Of a stretch of 39,563 nucleotides of DNA, positions 27,001 through 33,899 are shown in pieces. A program made the translations under genes and the position numbers. The first letter of the stretch is position 1. Every line of letters begins with the position of its first letter. This DNA is from Bacteriovorax sp. GTDB lineage: Bacteria; Bdellovibrionota; Bacteriovoracia; Bacteriovoracales; Bacteriovoracaceae. The stretch covers positions 1 through 39,563 of the forward strand of contig JACMRM010000003.1 in the NCBI GenBank assembly GCA_014376445.1, in the 5' to 3' direction. The notes beneath the pieces were generated by a model. That model made no database searches. It saw nothing but the letters and a program-made list of their open reading frames with translations, and was not told the DNA's origin.

Positions 27001-27113
27001 ACCTTTACCAAAATGTGATTGACCCGATCAAGCTTTCCAAGATGGATATAAAGGAAGTCACAGTTGATATTATCAAGGCCCACCAGAAGGCCGAAGCCCT
27101 TACCCACACCTAA
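24075..27113 (+). CDS. gcvP: glycine dehydrogenase (P protein), fused GcvPA-GcvPB
   Basis: A 1012-aa PLP enzyme of the glycine cleavage system, which decarboxylates glycine and passes the aminomethyl group to lipoyl-H protein. Residues about 1-500 follow the split-type GcvPA subunit (YTPYQPERSQGTLQTLW, NASLYDRSTALYEA), and about 505-1012 follow GcvPB (YPLGSCTMKYNP, IPRSAHGTNPATASMAG). The PLP lysine is Lys749 in HNNLHKTWTIPHGGGG. The two halves look like the split two-subunit form fused head to tail, not the standard one-chain P protein. AAGGA lies 8 bases before the ATG; a TTG at 24015 gives 20 extra unlikely residues. No gcvT or gcvH is in the window, and the leader is too short for a glycine riboswitch. 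Confidence 0.94.
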   Translation: MTILADSNFKKLPYDPKKLPRELTKYYISSTKDEQTEMLKALNLKELKELFSHIPDNVKFDKQPFVTEELEYDDLINHMEGIAQKNNLKTCFIGDGLKNYKVNDIVPYVCNLRGLTTAYTPYQPERSQGTLQTLWIYSSTLSMLTGFEAVNASLYDRSTALYEAIMTAIRLQKNTNTALVCESLFPGDIEVLKTQAKETGLKIVTIPTDKETGITNVDIVHKMASELGSDLAAIIFPQVNSYGNLEDVHSMTDLCSQLQIQSIAVFDPMLLATDALIPPSEFGGHKQGCNMIVGEGQHLAIGPNFGGPGLGIFGIRYNDKNKNDIRQTAGRFVGRAKDKDGKEALCMVLSTREQHIRREKATSNICSNQSFVASAAGAAILARGEEGMTEAALCGRDYALQMAQVLTQFRDVNLAFPSTPFFNEFVLELPVKIKELQMKASKANIQLGVDVSSRIHDGRNLLLLSFFDVHTDEDLENLENFFTQNFEALENDEFLPEIPEDFKRSTPVGLPSFEMEEVKAYYKKLADLNVSPDDNIYPLGSCTMKYNPYINDWAAGLKGFTDVHPQAPIEDVQGCLEILYGIQEMFKSITGLPAVTTQPVAGAQGELVGLKLFQGYHRNNGEADTRNILLIPRSAHGTNPATASMAGFETKVVDGIQYGIVIIEADNTGHINLDQLKTEITKYNKRIAGVMVTNPNTSGLFEKSFKEMADLIHGVGGLVYMDGANMNAIAGWIDLDKMGVDAVHNNLHKTWTIPHGGGGPGDGIVAVSHRLVDYLPGIQVVKIDDKFDVVKAPKSIGSFHRNNGNFAHKVRAYTYIKALGGNGVQQMSGVAVLAARYLYEKLKPIYPSLPENCENETRMHEFILTISKETFDRIELGGTPKAQAIPRIGKLFLDFGLHAPTVAFPEIYGLMIEPTESYSKKELDRFIEVVKAINNIINETPNVLLTVPHFTPIKKVDEVDANKNLSFMDNLKGFPHLYQNVIDPIKLSKMDIKEVTVDIIKAHQKAEALTHT

Positions 27114-27118
27114 ATCTA

Positions 27119-27149
27119 ATATCTGGCCCTTATTGCTAGGGCCAGATAT
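27119..27149. terminator. hairpin between convergent gcvP and 5'-nucleotidase
   Basis: ATATCTGGCCCT and AGGGCCAGATAT form a perfect 12-bp stem around a 7-base loop, 6 bases after the gcvP stop. The following ATTACTTTTAT is a weak T-tract on the plus strand; the minus strand has none. Probably a shared terminator. Confidence 0.6.
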
Positions 27150-27167
27150 ATTACTTTTATATTACTT

Positions 27168-28733
27168 CTATTTTTCTAGTTCAGAAGGAAGATAAAATGT
27201 TCTATTATTCTCACTAATATTATTTGTTAAACCATTAAACTGACGGCCGTCATGAATGACTTTTTCCTGGAGTGTCTGCCAGATCTTGTATGGAGTTTTT
27301 TCCGGATGCTGCAAAAGAAGCAGTGTTTTTGGAGAAATTTCTCTCGCTCCTTTAATAATTCCTTCAGTAAAAGCCACTTTGTAATTTTTTAAAGGATTGA
27401 TTGGTTTTCCATTGATATAAGCATGACCGATTTTTACCCCGAACGGAGTTTTAACAAACTTCATTTCAATTCCTGAATAGGCCAGCGGCTCACCAAATGA
27501 TGCCAGTGTTTCAAATACAGTTTTAAGCCAGATACCTTTTACTTTTGCTGTATAAATCGACCATCCATATGTGTCTTCTAAATTGAAAACTCTTGGAATC
27601 GAATTGATAATTGATCTTCTCGTAATGGCCCCTACTGGAAAGTTTTCACCGTTCATTGGCGGAGCATGAATGGCCACATCGGCACTTGATTTTTCTCTAA
27701 GCGCATCTGAAATATAATAGGCCCACTTTCTTGAACCCGACGGATCATCAGCAATTAAATCTGACTGCCCAATTTTTTCATTCAGCCATTCTTCACCGTA
27801 AGTATTTCCAAGATCGACGTTTGCATCTTCTACGATATTTTTTACGACTGTATTTTCTGCCTGATATTTAACCGGCACCAATTCGTAAGAAACAATTTTA
27901 AGCGGCTTCCCTTTTTCCAGATCAAGAATAATTTTTCCTAGATACTCTGTATGCATACCTGCCTGAACAATAGGAACCATTTTTTTAGCTTTATTTTTTT
28001 CATATTCTGGAGCGAAAATCGCAGTATGAGAATGACCTCCGACAATTAAATCAATGTTGGAAGTTTTTTTAGCAAGCTTGTGATCTTTACCAACTCCCAT
28101 ATGAGTTAAGGCTATAACGAAATCATTTTTTCTTTTCTTTAAAATGTCTTCATAAGTTAAAGCAGATTGGTAAGGATCTGTGATCTGAGAGTCTTCTAAG
28201 CTCCAGCTGTAGTAAAATTCATTTGTAGTAAGACCTAAGATCGCAATCTTTATTCCATCTATTTCAATTTCTCTGTAAGGTTGTATTTTACTTCTAATGT
28301 TTTCAAACTTAGGTGAAACCCAGACGTTTGCTGCTAAAAAGGAGAAGTTGAGGTCAATTTTCCCCAGCATAATATCTAACTCTTTTGCTCCCATCATGTA
28401 GTCGTGATTTCCTAAACTAACAACGTCGTAACCAACATTATTGTGAACTTCAAAACTCTTCATCCCTTTGTCGGCCATATAAAAAATATTACCCTCGAGA
28501 AAGTCACCGGCGTCCATAGTGATAGTCGGTACACCTTCTTTTTCTCCTTTATCTTTATAAAAAGAAATAAGGGCAGATAACCTGGCAGAACCACCAACAT
28601 TTGTCTCGTGAGTTGCACCATCCATATAGGAGTGAGTATCGTTTGTGTGAAGGATTTGCACCAGGCGTGCATGGGCCGAACTTGCTACCATCAACGCACA
28701 TAAAGCAGTACCAACAATTTTTGTTCTAAGCAT
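27168..28733 (-). CDS. periplasmic 5'-nucleotidase (UshA/YhcR-type metallophosphoesterase)
   Basis: A 521-aa exported enzyme. A signal peptide covers residues 1-22 (cut near AHA-RL). The N-terminal metallophosphoesterase domain has all metal-ligand motifs: ILHTNDTHS, DAGDFLEG, SLGNHDYMMG, ALTHMGVGKDHK and VGGHSHT, then AGMHTEYLGKI. The C-terminal 5'-nucleotidase domain follows from about residue 320 with PVGAITRRSIINSIP and the substrate-binding region around TYGWSIYTAK. It most likely dephosphorylates nucleotides in the periplasm for salvage. In a predator such an enzyme could recover prey nucleotides, which is speculation. GGGG lies 6 bases before the ATG. Confidence 0.9.
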   Translation of the reverse strand: MLRTKIVGTALCALMVASSAHARLVQILHTNDTHSYMDGATHETNVGGSARLSALISFYKDKGEKEGVPTITMDAGDFLEGNIFYMADKGMKSFEVHNNVGYDVVSLGNHDYMMGAKELDIMLGKIDLNFSFLAANVWVSPKFENIRSKIQPYREIEIDGIKIAILGLTTNEFYYSWSLEDSQITDPYQSALTYEDILKKRKNDFVIALTHMGVGKDHKLAKKTSNIDLIVGGHSHTAIFAPEYEKNKAKKMVPIVQAGMHTEYLGKIILDLEKGKPLKIVSYELVPVKYQAENTVVKNIVEDANVDLGNTYGEEWLNEKIGQSDLIADDPSGSRKWAYYISDALREKSSADVAIHAPPMNGENFPVGAITRRSIINSIPRVFNLEDTYGWSIYTAKVKGIWLKTVFETLASFGEPLAYSGIEMKFVKTPFGVKIGHAYINGKPINPLKNYKVAFTEGIIKGAREISPKTLLLLQHPEKTPYKIWQTLQEKVIHDGRQFNGLTNNISENNRTFYLPSELEK

Positions 28734-28904
28734 AATGACCCCATAAGGTTTTTCTTTGTATGACCGACTGTTCGGATTTCTGGTGAGTTGTTAAAGAATC
28801 TTTGTTGTGATCGCCTCCCGAGTGAATTGATCCGGAAAATACTGCTACCCTCACCGCACTCAATATGTTAAAAATGCACGACTTATACCACTTTGAGGAT
28901 CTTC

Positions 28905-30515
28905 ATGCTTAGCTCAATGAACACAGCTCCGCGCTGCACATTCGCCATTATTTCCCATCCCGATGCCGGTAAGACGACAATGACAGAAAAACTTTTATGG
29001 TTTGGACAAGTCATCCGCGAAACAGGAAAAGTAAAAGCAAAAGACGGAAACTATGCAAAGTCTGACTGGATGGAAATTGAAAAGGAGCGCGGGATTTCTA
29101 TTTCATCTTCTGTGATGAGTTTTCCTTATAATGAAAGGGCCATGCACTTACTGGATACTCCTGGCCACAAAGATTTCTCTGAAGATACATACAGAACATT
29201 GACTGCAGTTGAGTCCGTTCTCATGATGATCGACTCTGCTAAGGGGGTTGAGGCACAAACGATTAAGCTCATGGAAGTTTGTCGTATGAGAGATACACCG
29301 ATTGTAACGTTCATGAATAAGTATGACCGTGAAGCAATGGATCCGTTTGCGCTGATTGAAAACGTTGAAAAAATTTTAAACATTCAATGTGTACCGATGA
29401 CATGGCCTATTGGTTCAGGTGTGGATTTCAAAGGTGTCTACGATCTACGTTCAAAACAGATTATGAGTTTTAAAAATGCTAAAGATCCATTCAATCCGAT
29501 TATTATAAATGCAGAATTTTTAGATGCACCTGAAGTTTTAGCTTTCATCGGCGCTCCTCTTCTTGCAACTTTGAAAGATGAACTTGAATTAGTAGGAACA
29601 TTGATTGGAGATTTCAGCACGGAAGAATTCCTTCATGGAATCCAGTCGCCGGTCTTTTTTGGTTCAGCACTTAACAATTTCGGTGTAAAAGAAACTCTGG
29701 ATATGATTTCAGCGTCGTCACCAGGGCCTCGCTCGCGAGAAGTTAAGCTTGCTCCATTTGAATCAGATTCAAAAACACAAACAGTAGATCCAGTTGAGAC
29801 GACTGAGTTCACAGGATTTATTTTTAAGATTCAGGCCAACATGGATAAAAAACACCGCGACCGCATTGCTTTTCTTCGCGTGTGTTCAGGAAAATTTAAC
29901 CGCAATCAAAATATTTATCACGTTCGCTCTGATAAAAAAATGAAGATAGCAACTCCGCTGATGTTCCAGGCACAGGATCGTGAGATCACTGAAGAGGCGT
30001 TTCCGGGAGATATTATCGGGCTTCACGACAATGGGAAATTCCAGATTGGAGATACGTTTACTGAAGGCTCAAAGTTTATGTTCACAGGGATTCCGAATTT
30101 CGCTCCGGAGATCTTCAATAAAGTTATTTTAAAAGATCCGATGAAAGGAAAGCAACTTGAAAAAGGACTTCAGCAGTTATCTGAAGAAGGAACTGTTCAG
30201 CTTTTCAAAAGACACTCGACAAGTGAGATGATTCTCGGTGCTGTTGGTGCTCTACAGTTCGAAGTTGTAAAATACAGACTAGAAGATGAATACAACGTGA
30301 ATGCTGCTTACGAAGGGTATAACTTTGTCGGTATCAGATGGCTGAAGTTTGAAAACGATAAAGACGAAGGTGCCTTTATGGCCTCAAATAGTTCAAACAT
30401 TGTTTATGATCATAAAAAGAGAATTTGTTTTTCTGTAAGATCAGAATGGGACTTGAAACTTGTTATGGAAAAAAACCCAAGAGTGCAGTTCTTTAAAAAC
30501 TCGGACTACAGATAA
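28905..30515 (+). CDS. prfC: peptide chain release factor 3
   Basis: A 536-aa GTPase that recycles class I release factors from the ribosome. The G domain has SHPDAGKTTMTEKLL (G1), ERGISISSSVMSF (G2), LLDTPGHKDFSEDTYR (G3) and NKYDREAMDP (G4, where most RF3 have NKLDR). The C-terminal domains contain GAVGALQFEVVKYRLEDEY, a strong RF3 signature. I start at ATG 28905 because GAGGA ends 5 bases before it; the upstream TTG would lie inside that ribosome site. Its stop overlaps the next start by one base (TAATG), so it leads a four-gene operon of translation-related functions. Divergent from the 5'-nucleotidase gene, with 171 bases between the starts. Confidence 0.96.
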   Translation: MLSSMNTAPRCTFAIISHPDAGKTTMTEKLLWFGQVIRETGKVKAKDGNYAKSDWMEIEKERGISISSSVMSFPYNERAMHLLDTPGHKDFSEDTYRTLTAVESVLMMIDSAKGVEAQTIKLMEVCRMRDTPIVTFMNKYDREAMDPFALIENVEKILNIQCVPMTWPIGSGVDFKGVYDLRSKQIMSFKNAKDPFNPIIINAEFLDAPEVLAFIGAPLLATLKDELELVGTLIGDFSTEEFLHGIQSPVFFGSALNNFGVKETLDMISASSPGPRSREVKLAPFESDSKTQTVDPVETTEFTGFIFKIQANMDKKHRDRIAFLRVCSGKFNRNQNIYHVRSDKKMKIATPLMFQAQDREITEEAFPGDIIGLHDNGKFQIGDTFTEGSKFMFTGIPNFAPEIFNKVILKDPMKGKQLEKGLQQLSEEGTVQLFKRHSTSEMILGAVGALQFEVVKYRLEDEYNVNAAYEGYNFVGIRWLKFENDKDEGAFMASNSSNIVYDHKKRICFSVRSEWDLKLVMEKNPRVQFFKNSDYR

Positions 30516-31021
30516 TGACAAAAGCCCTAAGCGACATTATTACTGATCCGCATGACTTCCTTGAAAGTTTATTTTCTAAAATTGAAAGCGTCGGCTTAAA
30601 GGTTGATGACTTTTTTTTAGATCACATCTGTTATCGTGTAGCGACTGAAGACGAGTATCAAACGAAAAAAATTGAGCTGCTTGATCATGGAGATCTCCTG
30701 ATTGAGTCCATGGTTAATGGCCGTATGATTTCAACTTATAAACTCCACTCTCCCATCCTTTTCAATAAACGCATCATCGATGTTCTGGAGCTTCCGGCCC
30801 CGAAACCCGGAGCTAAGTATATGTCTGGCCTTGAGCACGTCGAATTCGTGACGACAGAGCCTTTACGAAATCTTGTTATACGTTATCCGGCATTGAAATT
30901 TGAAACTTACGGGATTGATAAACCAATTAATGCCGACATTACTTTAAAATTCGAAGGCCAGTGCGTACGTTTTCACAACCAGACATTGGAAGATGTCATC
31001 GCAGAAGAAAAATTATTATGA
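30515..31021 (+). CDS. yecM: YecM-family VOC-fold protein
   Basis: A 168-aa protein related to E. coli YecM, a metal-binding protein of the vicinal-oxygen-chelate fold with unknown role. Key parts are LDHICYRVATEDEY near residue 40, ESMVNGRMISTYKLHSPI, VLELPAPKPG, GLEHVEFV near 110 and DITLKFEGQCVRFHN near the end; His and Glu residues in the first and third could bind a metal. It starts one base inside the prfC stop and ends in an ATGA overlap with rlmK, so it is translated in a coupled operon. The arrangement suggests a role close to translation or RNA, but this is inference. Confidence 0.85.
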   Translation: MTKALSDIITDPHDFLESLFSKIESVGLKVDDFFLDHICYRVATEDEYQTKKIELLDHGDLLIESMVNGRMISTYKLHSPILFNKRIIDVLELPAPKPGAKYMSGLEHVEFVTTEPLRNLVIRYPALKFETYGIDKPINADITLKFEGQCVRFHNQTLEDVIAEEKLL

Positions 31022-31956
31022 CCGATTTAAAAACTATCCAGAACCGTATTGAAAAAAACTATAAGCACAGAGCTAAAATAGCAAAACGTGAAGGCTTTGA
31101 AGCCTTCCGCATTTACGAAAAAGATATTCCTGATTTTCCATTCATTGTCGATGTCTATAAAGACAATGCAGTTATTTATGAAAAGCGCGACATCGATCTT
31201 GATGCAGAGAAATTTGAGCACTTCGGATACATCATCAGTGCAGTCAAAAACATTCTCAACATTCCTGAAGAAAAAGTCGTTATTAAAGCACGAAAAAGAC
31301 AAGTTGGTGACACTCAGTATGTAAAACTTGAAGAGCGCAATGAACTTATTTCGATCAAGGAATATGCTGCCAATTATCTTGTTAATCTACACGATTATCT
31401 TGATACCGGTTTATTTCTTGACCACAGACCGCTGAGACAAATTGTTTTCAAATCTTCAAAAGGAAAAAAAGTTTTAAATCTTTTTTCTTATACCGGATCG
31501 ATTAGCGTAATGGCCGCACTTGGAGGTGCACGCCAGGTTACAAGTGTGGACATGTCGACGACCTATCAAGACTGGGCGAGAAAAAACTTCGAGCACAATA
31601 ATATTCCTCTGAAAGAGCATAACTTCATTACAGACAGCGCACTTGAATACCTCGAAAAAGCTTCACAGCGCTTTGATGTGATTGTTCTGGACCCACCAAC
31701 TTTTTCCAACTCTAAAAAGATGGAAGAAGATTTTGAAGTTGAGAAAGATCAGTTTGCTGTTATCAAGCAATGCCTTAGACTTCTGGCACCTGATGGAGTC
31801 CTTTATTTCTCAAACAACAAACGCGCGTTTAAAATTGATCCCCAGGTTCTGGAGATGGCAAATGTTCAGGACATCACGGCCAGAACAATTCCGGAAGACT
31901 ACAGGAACGCAAAAATTCACCACTGCTTTAAGATCACCCACAAGGCGAAAGCATGA
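31018..31956 (+). CDS. rlmK: stand-alone RlmK-type 23S rRNA methyltransferase
   Basis: A 312-aa class I methyltransferase matching the C-terminal (RlmK) half of E. coli RlmKL, which makes m7G2069 in 23S rRNA. Clear matches are FRIYEKDIPDFPFIVDVY, YLDTGLFLDHRPLRQ, the SAM loop LNLFSYTGSISVMAALGGA with VDMS, the catalytic-loop segment LDPPTFSNSKKMEEDF, and FSNNKRAFKID near the end. The N-terminal RlmL half (THUMP plus m2G2445 methylase) is absent here. I place the start at ATG 31018, in an ATGA overlap with yecM; upstream codons come from the yecM frame shift and look non-coding. It overlaps the helicase gene by four bases. Confidence 0.85.
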   Translation: MTDLKTIQNRIEKNYKHRAKIAKREGFEAFRIYEKDIPDFPFIVDVYKDNAVIYEKRDIDLDAEKFEHFGYIISAVKNILNIPEEKVVIKARKRQVGDTQYVKLEERNELISIKEYAANYLVNLHDYLDTGLFLDHRPLRQIVFKSSKGKKVLNLFSYTGSISVMAALGGARQVTSVDMSTTYQDWARKNFEHNNIPLKEHNFITDSALEYLEKASQRFDVIVLDPPTFSNSKKMEEDFEVEKDQFAVIKQCLRLLAPDGVLYFSNNKRAFKIDPQVLEMANVQDITARTIPEDYRNAKIHHCFKITHKAKA

Positions 31957-33167
31957 TTCATTTGCCTCTTGAAATCAATAAGGCATTAGTCGATATGAAA
32001 ATTTCGACCTTCACTCCTGTTCAGGAAAAAGCGATTCCTGTTATTTTAGAAGGTAAAAACTTAATTGCTTTGTCTGAAACGGGGAGCGGAAAAACTCTCG
32101 CATTCATTCTTCCGCTCTTAGGGCGCCTGATTGGTGTTCCGAAAAGACCGACGAAAATATTAATCATAACTCCAACAAAAGAATTATCTGAACAAATTTT
32201 AGTGGTCGCTAAAAAATGCGCTCGCCATACAAACATCATCAGTACCAGTCTTTATGGTGGAAAGAGTTTTTCCGAACAAGAGCGTGAATTAAAAAAAGGT
32301 ATCCATCTTATTGTCGCCTGCCCCGGACGTTTAAAAGATCACATCGATAAAGCGACTATAGATTTAAGCGGAATCGAGACCGTTGTTCTTGATGAAGCTG
32401 ATCAGTTAATGGATATGGGATTTCTGCCGCATATTCGTACGGCCCTTGAAGCGACGAAAAATCGCAAACAGACACTGCTATTTTCTGCGACGATGAGTGA
32501 TGAAGTAAAAATTCTAACAGAAGAGTTTTTAACAGACGCAATCCTAGTTGAATTCGAGGCAAATAAAGCCAAAGCGATTGTAACAGAGGCCTTCTGTCCG
32601 ATAACAGAAGAGCTTAGATATCCTTTTATTCGTTTTTTACTGAAGCATTATAAGATCAAGGCCTGCATAATCTTTACCCGAACGAAAGAAGAAGCAAGAA
32701 GCTTAAATGTTCTCTTTAAGGAGGATAATTATAAATCGGCCGTGCTTGAAGGTGATATGACAACTCACCAGAGAAAAAAAGCACTCGGTGGTTTAAAAGA
32801 AAAAACAATCAGCATTATGGTGGCCACAGACATTGCTGCCCGCGGATTAGACATTCCTCATGTCACTCACATCATAAATTTAAATCCTCCACTCAATGCC
32901 GAATCTTATATTCACAGACTTGGTAGAACTGCTCGCCACGATAAAGGCGGGATGGCGATTACTATTTTTATGCCTGATGAAAAAGCTCATTTAGAAAAGA
33001 TTTTAGAAGATCAGGGTAAAATATTTAAGCTCACAAAATTTAAGGAATTTAATTATCAACTGCGTATTGAAAAGCGTAACCTTCGAATGATCAAGTATAA
33101 GTCTCCAGGCAGTGATCAGGATGAGTATGAAAATGATTTTAAAAATGATTTTAAAGATGATTTTTAG
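31953..33167 (+). CDS. DEAD-box RNA helicase (RhlE-like)
   Basis: A 404-aa ATP-dependent RNA helicase. All core motifs are in order: FTPVQEKAIPV (Q), SETGSGKT (I), PTKELSEQ (Ia), CPGRLKDH (Ib), DEAD (II), SAT (III), IIFTRTKEEA (IV), ATDIAARGLDIPHVTH (V) and HRLGRTARHDKGG (VI). The core is followed by only about 45 residues and an acidic repeat (DDFKNDFKDDF pattern) at the very end, so there is no RNA-binding extension such as in DbpA. It follows rlmK with an ATGA overlap. Together with prfC and rlmK it suggests a ribosome assembly or maintenance operon. Confidence 0.94.
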   Translation: MIHLPLEINKALVDMKISTFTPVQEKAIPVILEGKNLIALSETGSGKTLAFILPLLGRLIGVPKRPTKILIITPTKELSEQILVVAKKCARHTNIISTSLYGGKSFSEQERELKKGIHLIVACPGRLKDHIDKATIDLSGIETVVLDEADQLMDMGFLPHIRTALEATKNRKQTLLFSATMSDEVKILTEEFLTDAILVEFEANKAKAIVTEAFCPITEELRYPFIRFLLKHYKIKACIIFTRTKEEARSLNVLFKEDNYKSAVLEGDMTTHQRKKALGGLKEKTISIMVATDIAARGLDIPHVTHIINLNPPLNAESYIHRLGRTARHDKGGMAITIFMPDEKAHLEKILEDQGKIFKLTKFKEFNYQLRIEKRNLRMIKYKSPGSDQDEYENDFKNDFKDDF

Positions 33168-33267
33168 GGCGATTTCTAAGATTTAAGCACTTAGCAGAGT
33201 CAATTAGACCCTAAACCGGCAAAAAATATTAAATTATCTTGCGGCCAACGTGAGGCCCTCATTTTTA

Positions 33268-33276
33268 TGCTACACT
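33268..33276 (+). promoter_or_regulatory. extended -10 promoter of the HNH gene, leaderless geometry
   Basis: TGC followed by TACACT (33271-33276) forms an extended -10. Eight bases separate it from the ATG at 33285. No Shine-Dalgarno sequence lies before the ATG, which fits a leaderless message. No -35 is visible. Confidence 0.4.
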
Positions 33277-33284
33277 ATTAAGTA

Positions 33285-33803
33285 ATGAGGACGTTGCTTC
33301 TAGACTGCAACTATTTTCCGGTTAAGATAATAAATTGGCAGAAGGCCATGATACTCCTTCTTACGGGCCGGGCCGAAGTCGTTGATGAGTACGAAGATAA
33401 ACTCATACGGACGGTTTCCACGGCGTACCGTCTCCCCAAGATCCTCCGGTTGTTTCAGAACCATAAGATCTCTCTCAATGTTAAATTTACCCGAATAAAT
33501 GTTTTTTTCCGCGATAATTTTCAATGCCAATACTGCGCCGATAAGCTTCCTGCCCACGAACTCACCTTTGATCACATCATACCCGTTTCACAAAAAGGAC
33601 CTACCAGCTGGGAAAACGTTGTTACCTGTTGCAAATCTTGTAATGGAAGAAAAGGATCAAAGAGTTTAAAATCATCAGGACTTGTTCTCTTAAAGCCTGC
33701 TAAAAAACCCCGATGGTCGCCGGAGCTTTGTTTGCGTTTATCAGATGAAGACCCAAATGAATGGTGGAACTTCTTCCCGAACTCAACTCGAGTGGCCTCT
33801 TAA
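33285..33803 (+). CDS. HNH endonuclease family protein
   Basis: A 172-aa protein with an HNH nuclease core in its middle: FQCQYC, then LTFDHIIPVSQKGPTSWENV and CCKSCNGRKG. The two Cys pairs are the structural zinc site and DHIIP with N-V is the metal-binding core. The N-terminal half (LLLDCNYFPVKIINWQKAM and so on) is the family-specific extension found in many stand-alone bacterial HNH proteins with no known target. No intron, phage or restriction genes flank it, so it is probably a housekeeping or defence nuclease, not a homing enzyme. No ribosome site is present. Confidence 0.85.
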   Translation: MRTLLLDCNYFPVKIINWQKAMILLLTGRAEVVDEYEDKLIRTVSTAYRLPKILRLFQNHKISLNVKFTRINVFFRDNFQCQYCADKLPAHELTFDHIIPVSQKGPTSWENVVTCCKSCNGRKGSKSLKSSGLVLLKPAKKPRWSPELCLRLSDEDPNEWWNFFPNSTRVAS

Positions 33804-33886
33804 AAATTAACTATTAAAGTTGAACATTATGGTTGGGGAATATTTTTCCAGGTAAAATTTCATCTCCTCTATTTTTTGGCATATGT

Positions 33887-33892
33887 TAAAAT
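33887..33892 (+). promoter_or_regulatory. -10 box of the PAD gene, leaderless geometry
   Basis: TAAAAT is followed by seven bases and the ATG at 33900. No Shine-Dalgarno sequence is present. The upstream 90 bases are AT-rich with no clear -35 at normal spacing. Confidence 0.4.
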
Positions 33893-33899
33893 TTTGTTT

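Noticed and set aside
33163-33215. Long-range pairing TTTAGGG/CCCTAAA around CTAAG/CTTAG after the helicase
   Set aside because: The inner stem is only 5 bp, the loop is long and no T-run follows; it is not convincing as a terminator.
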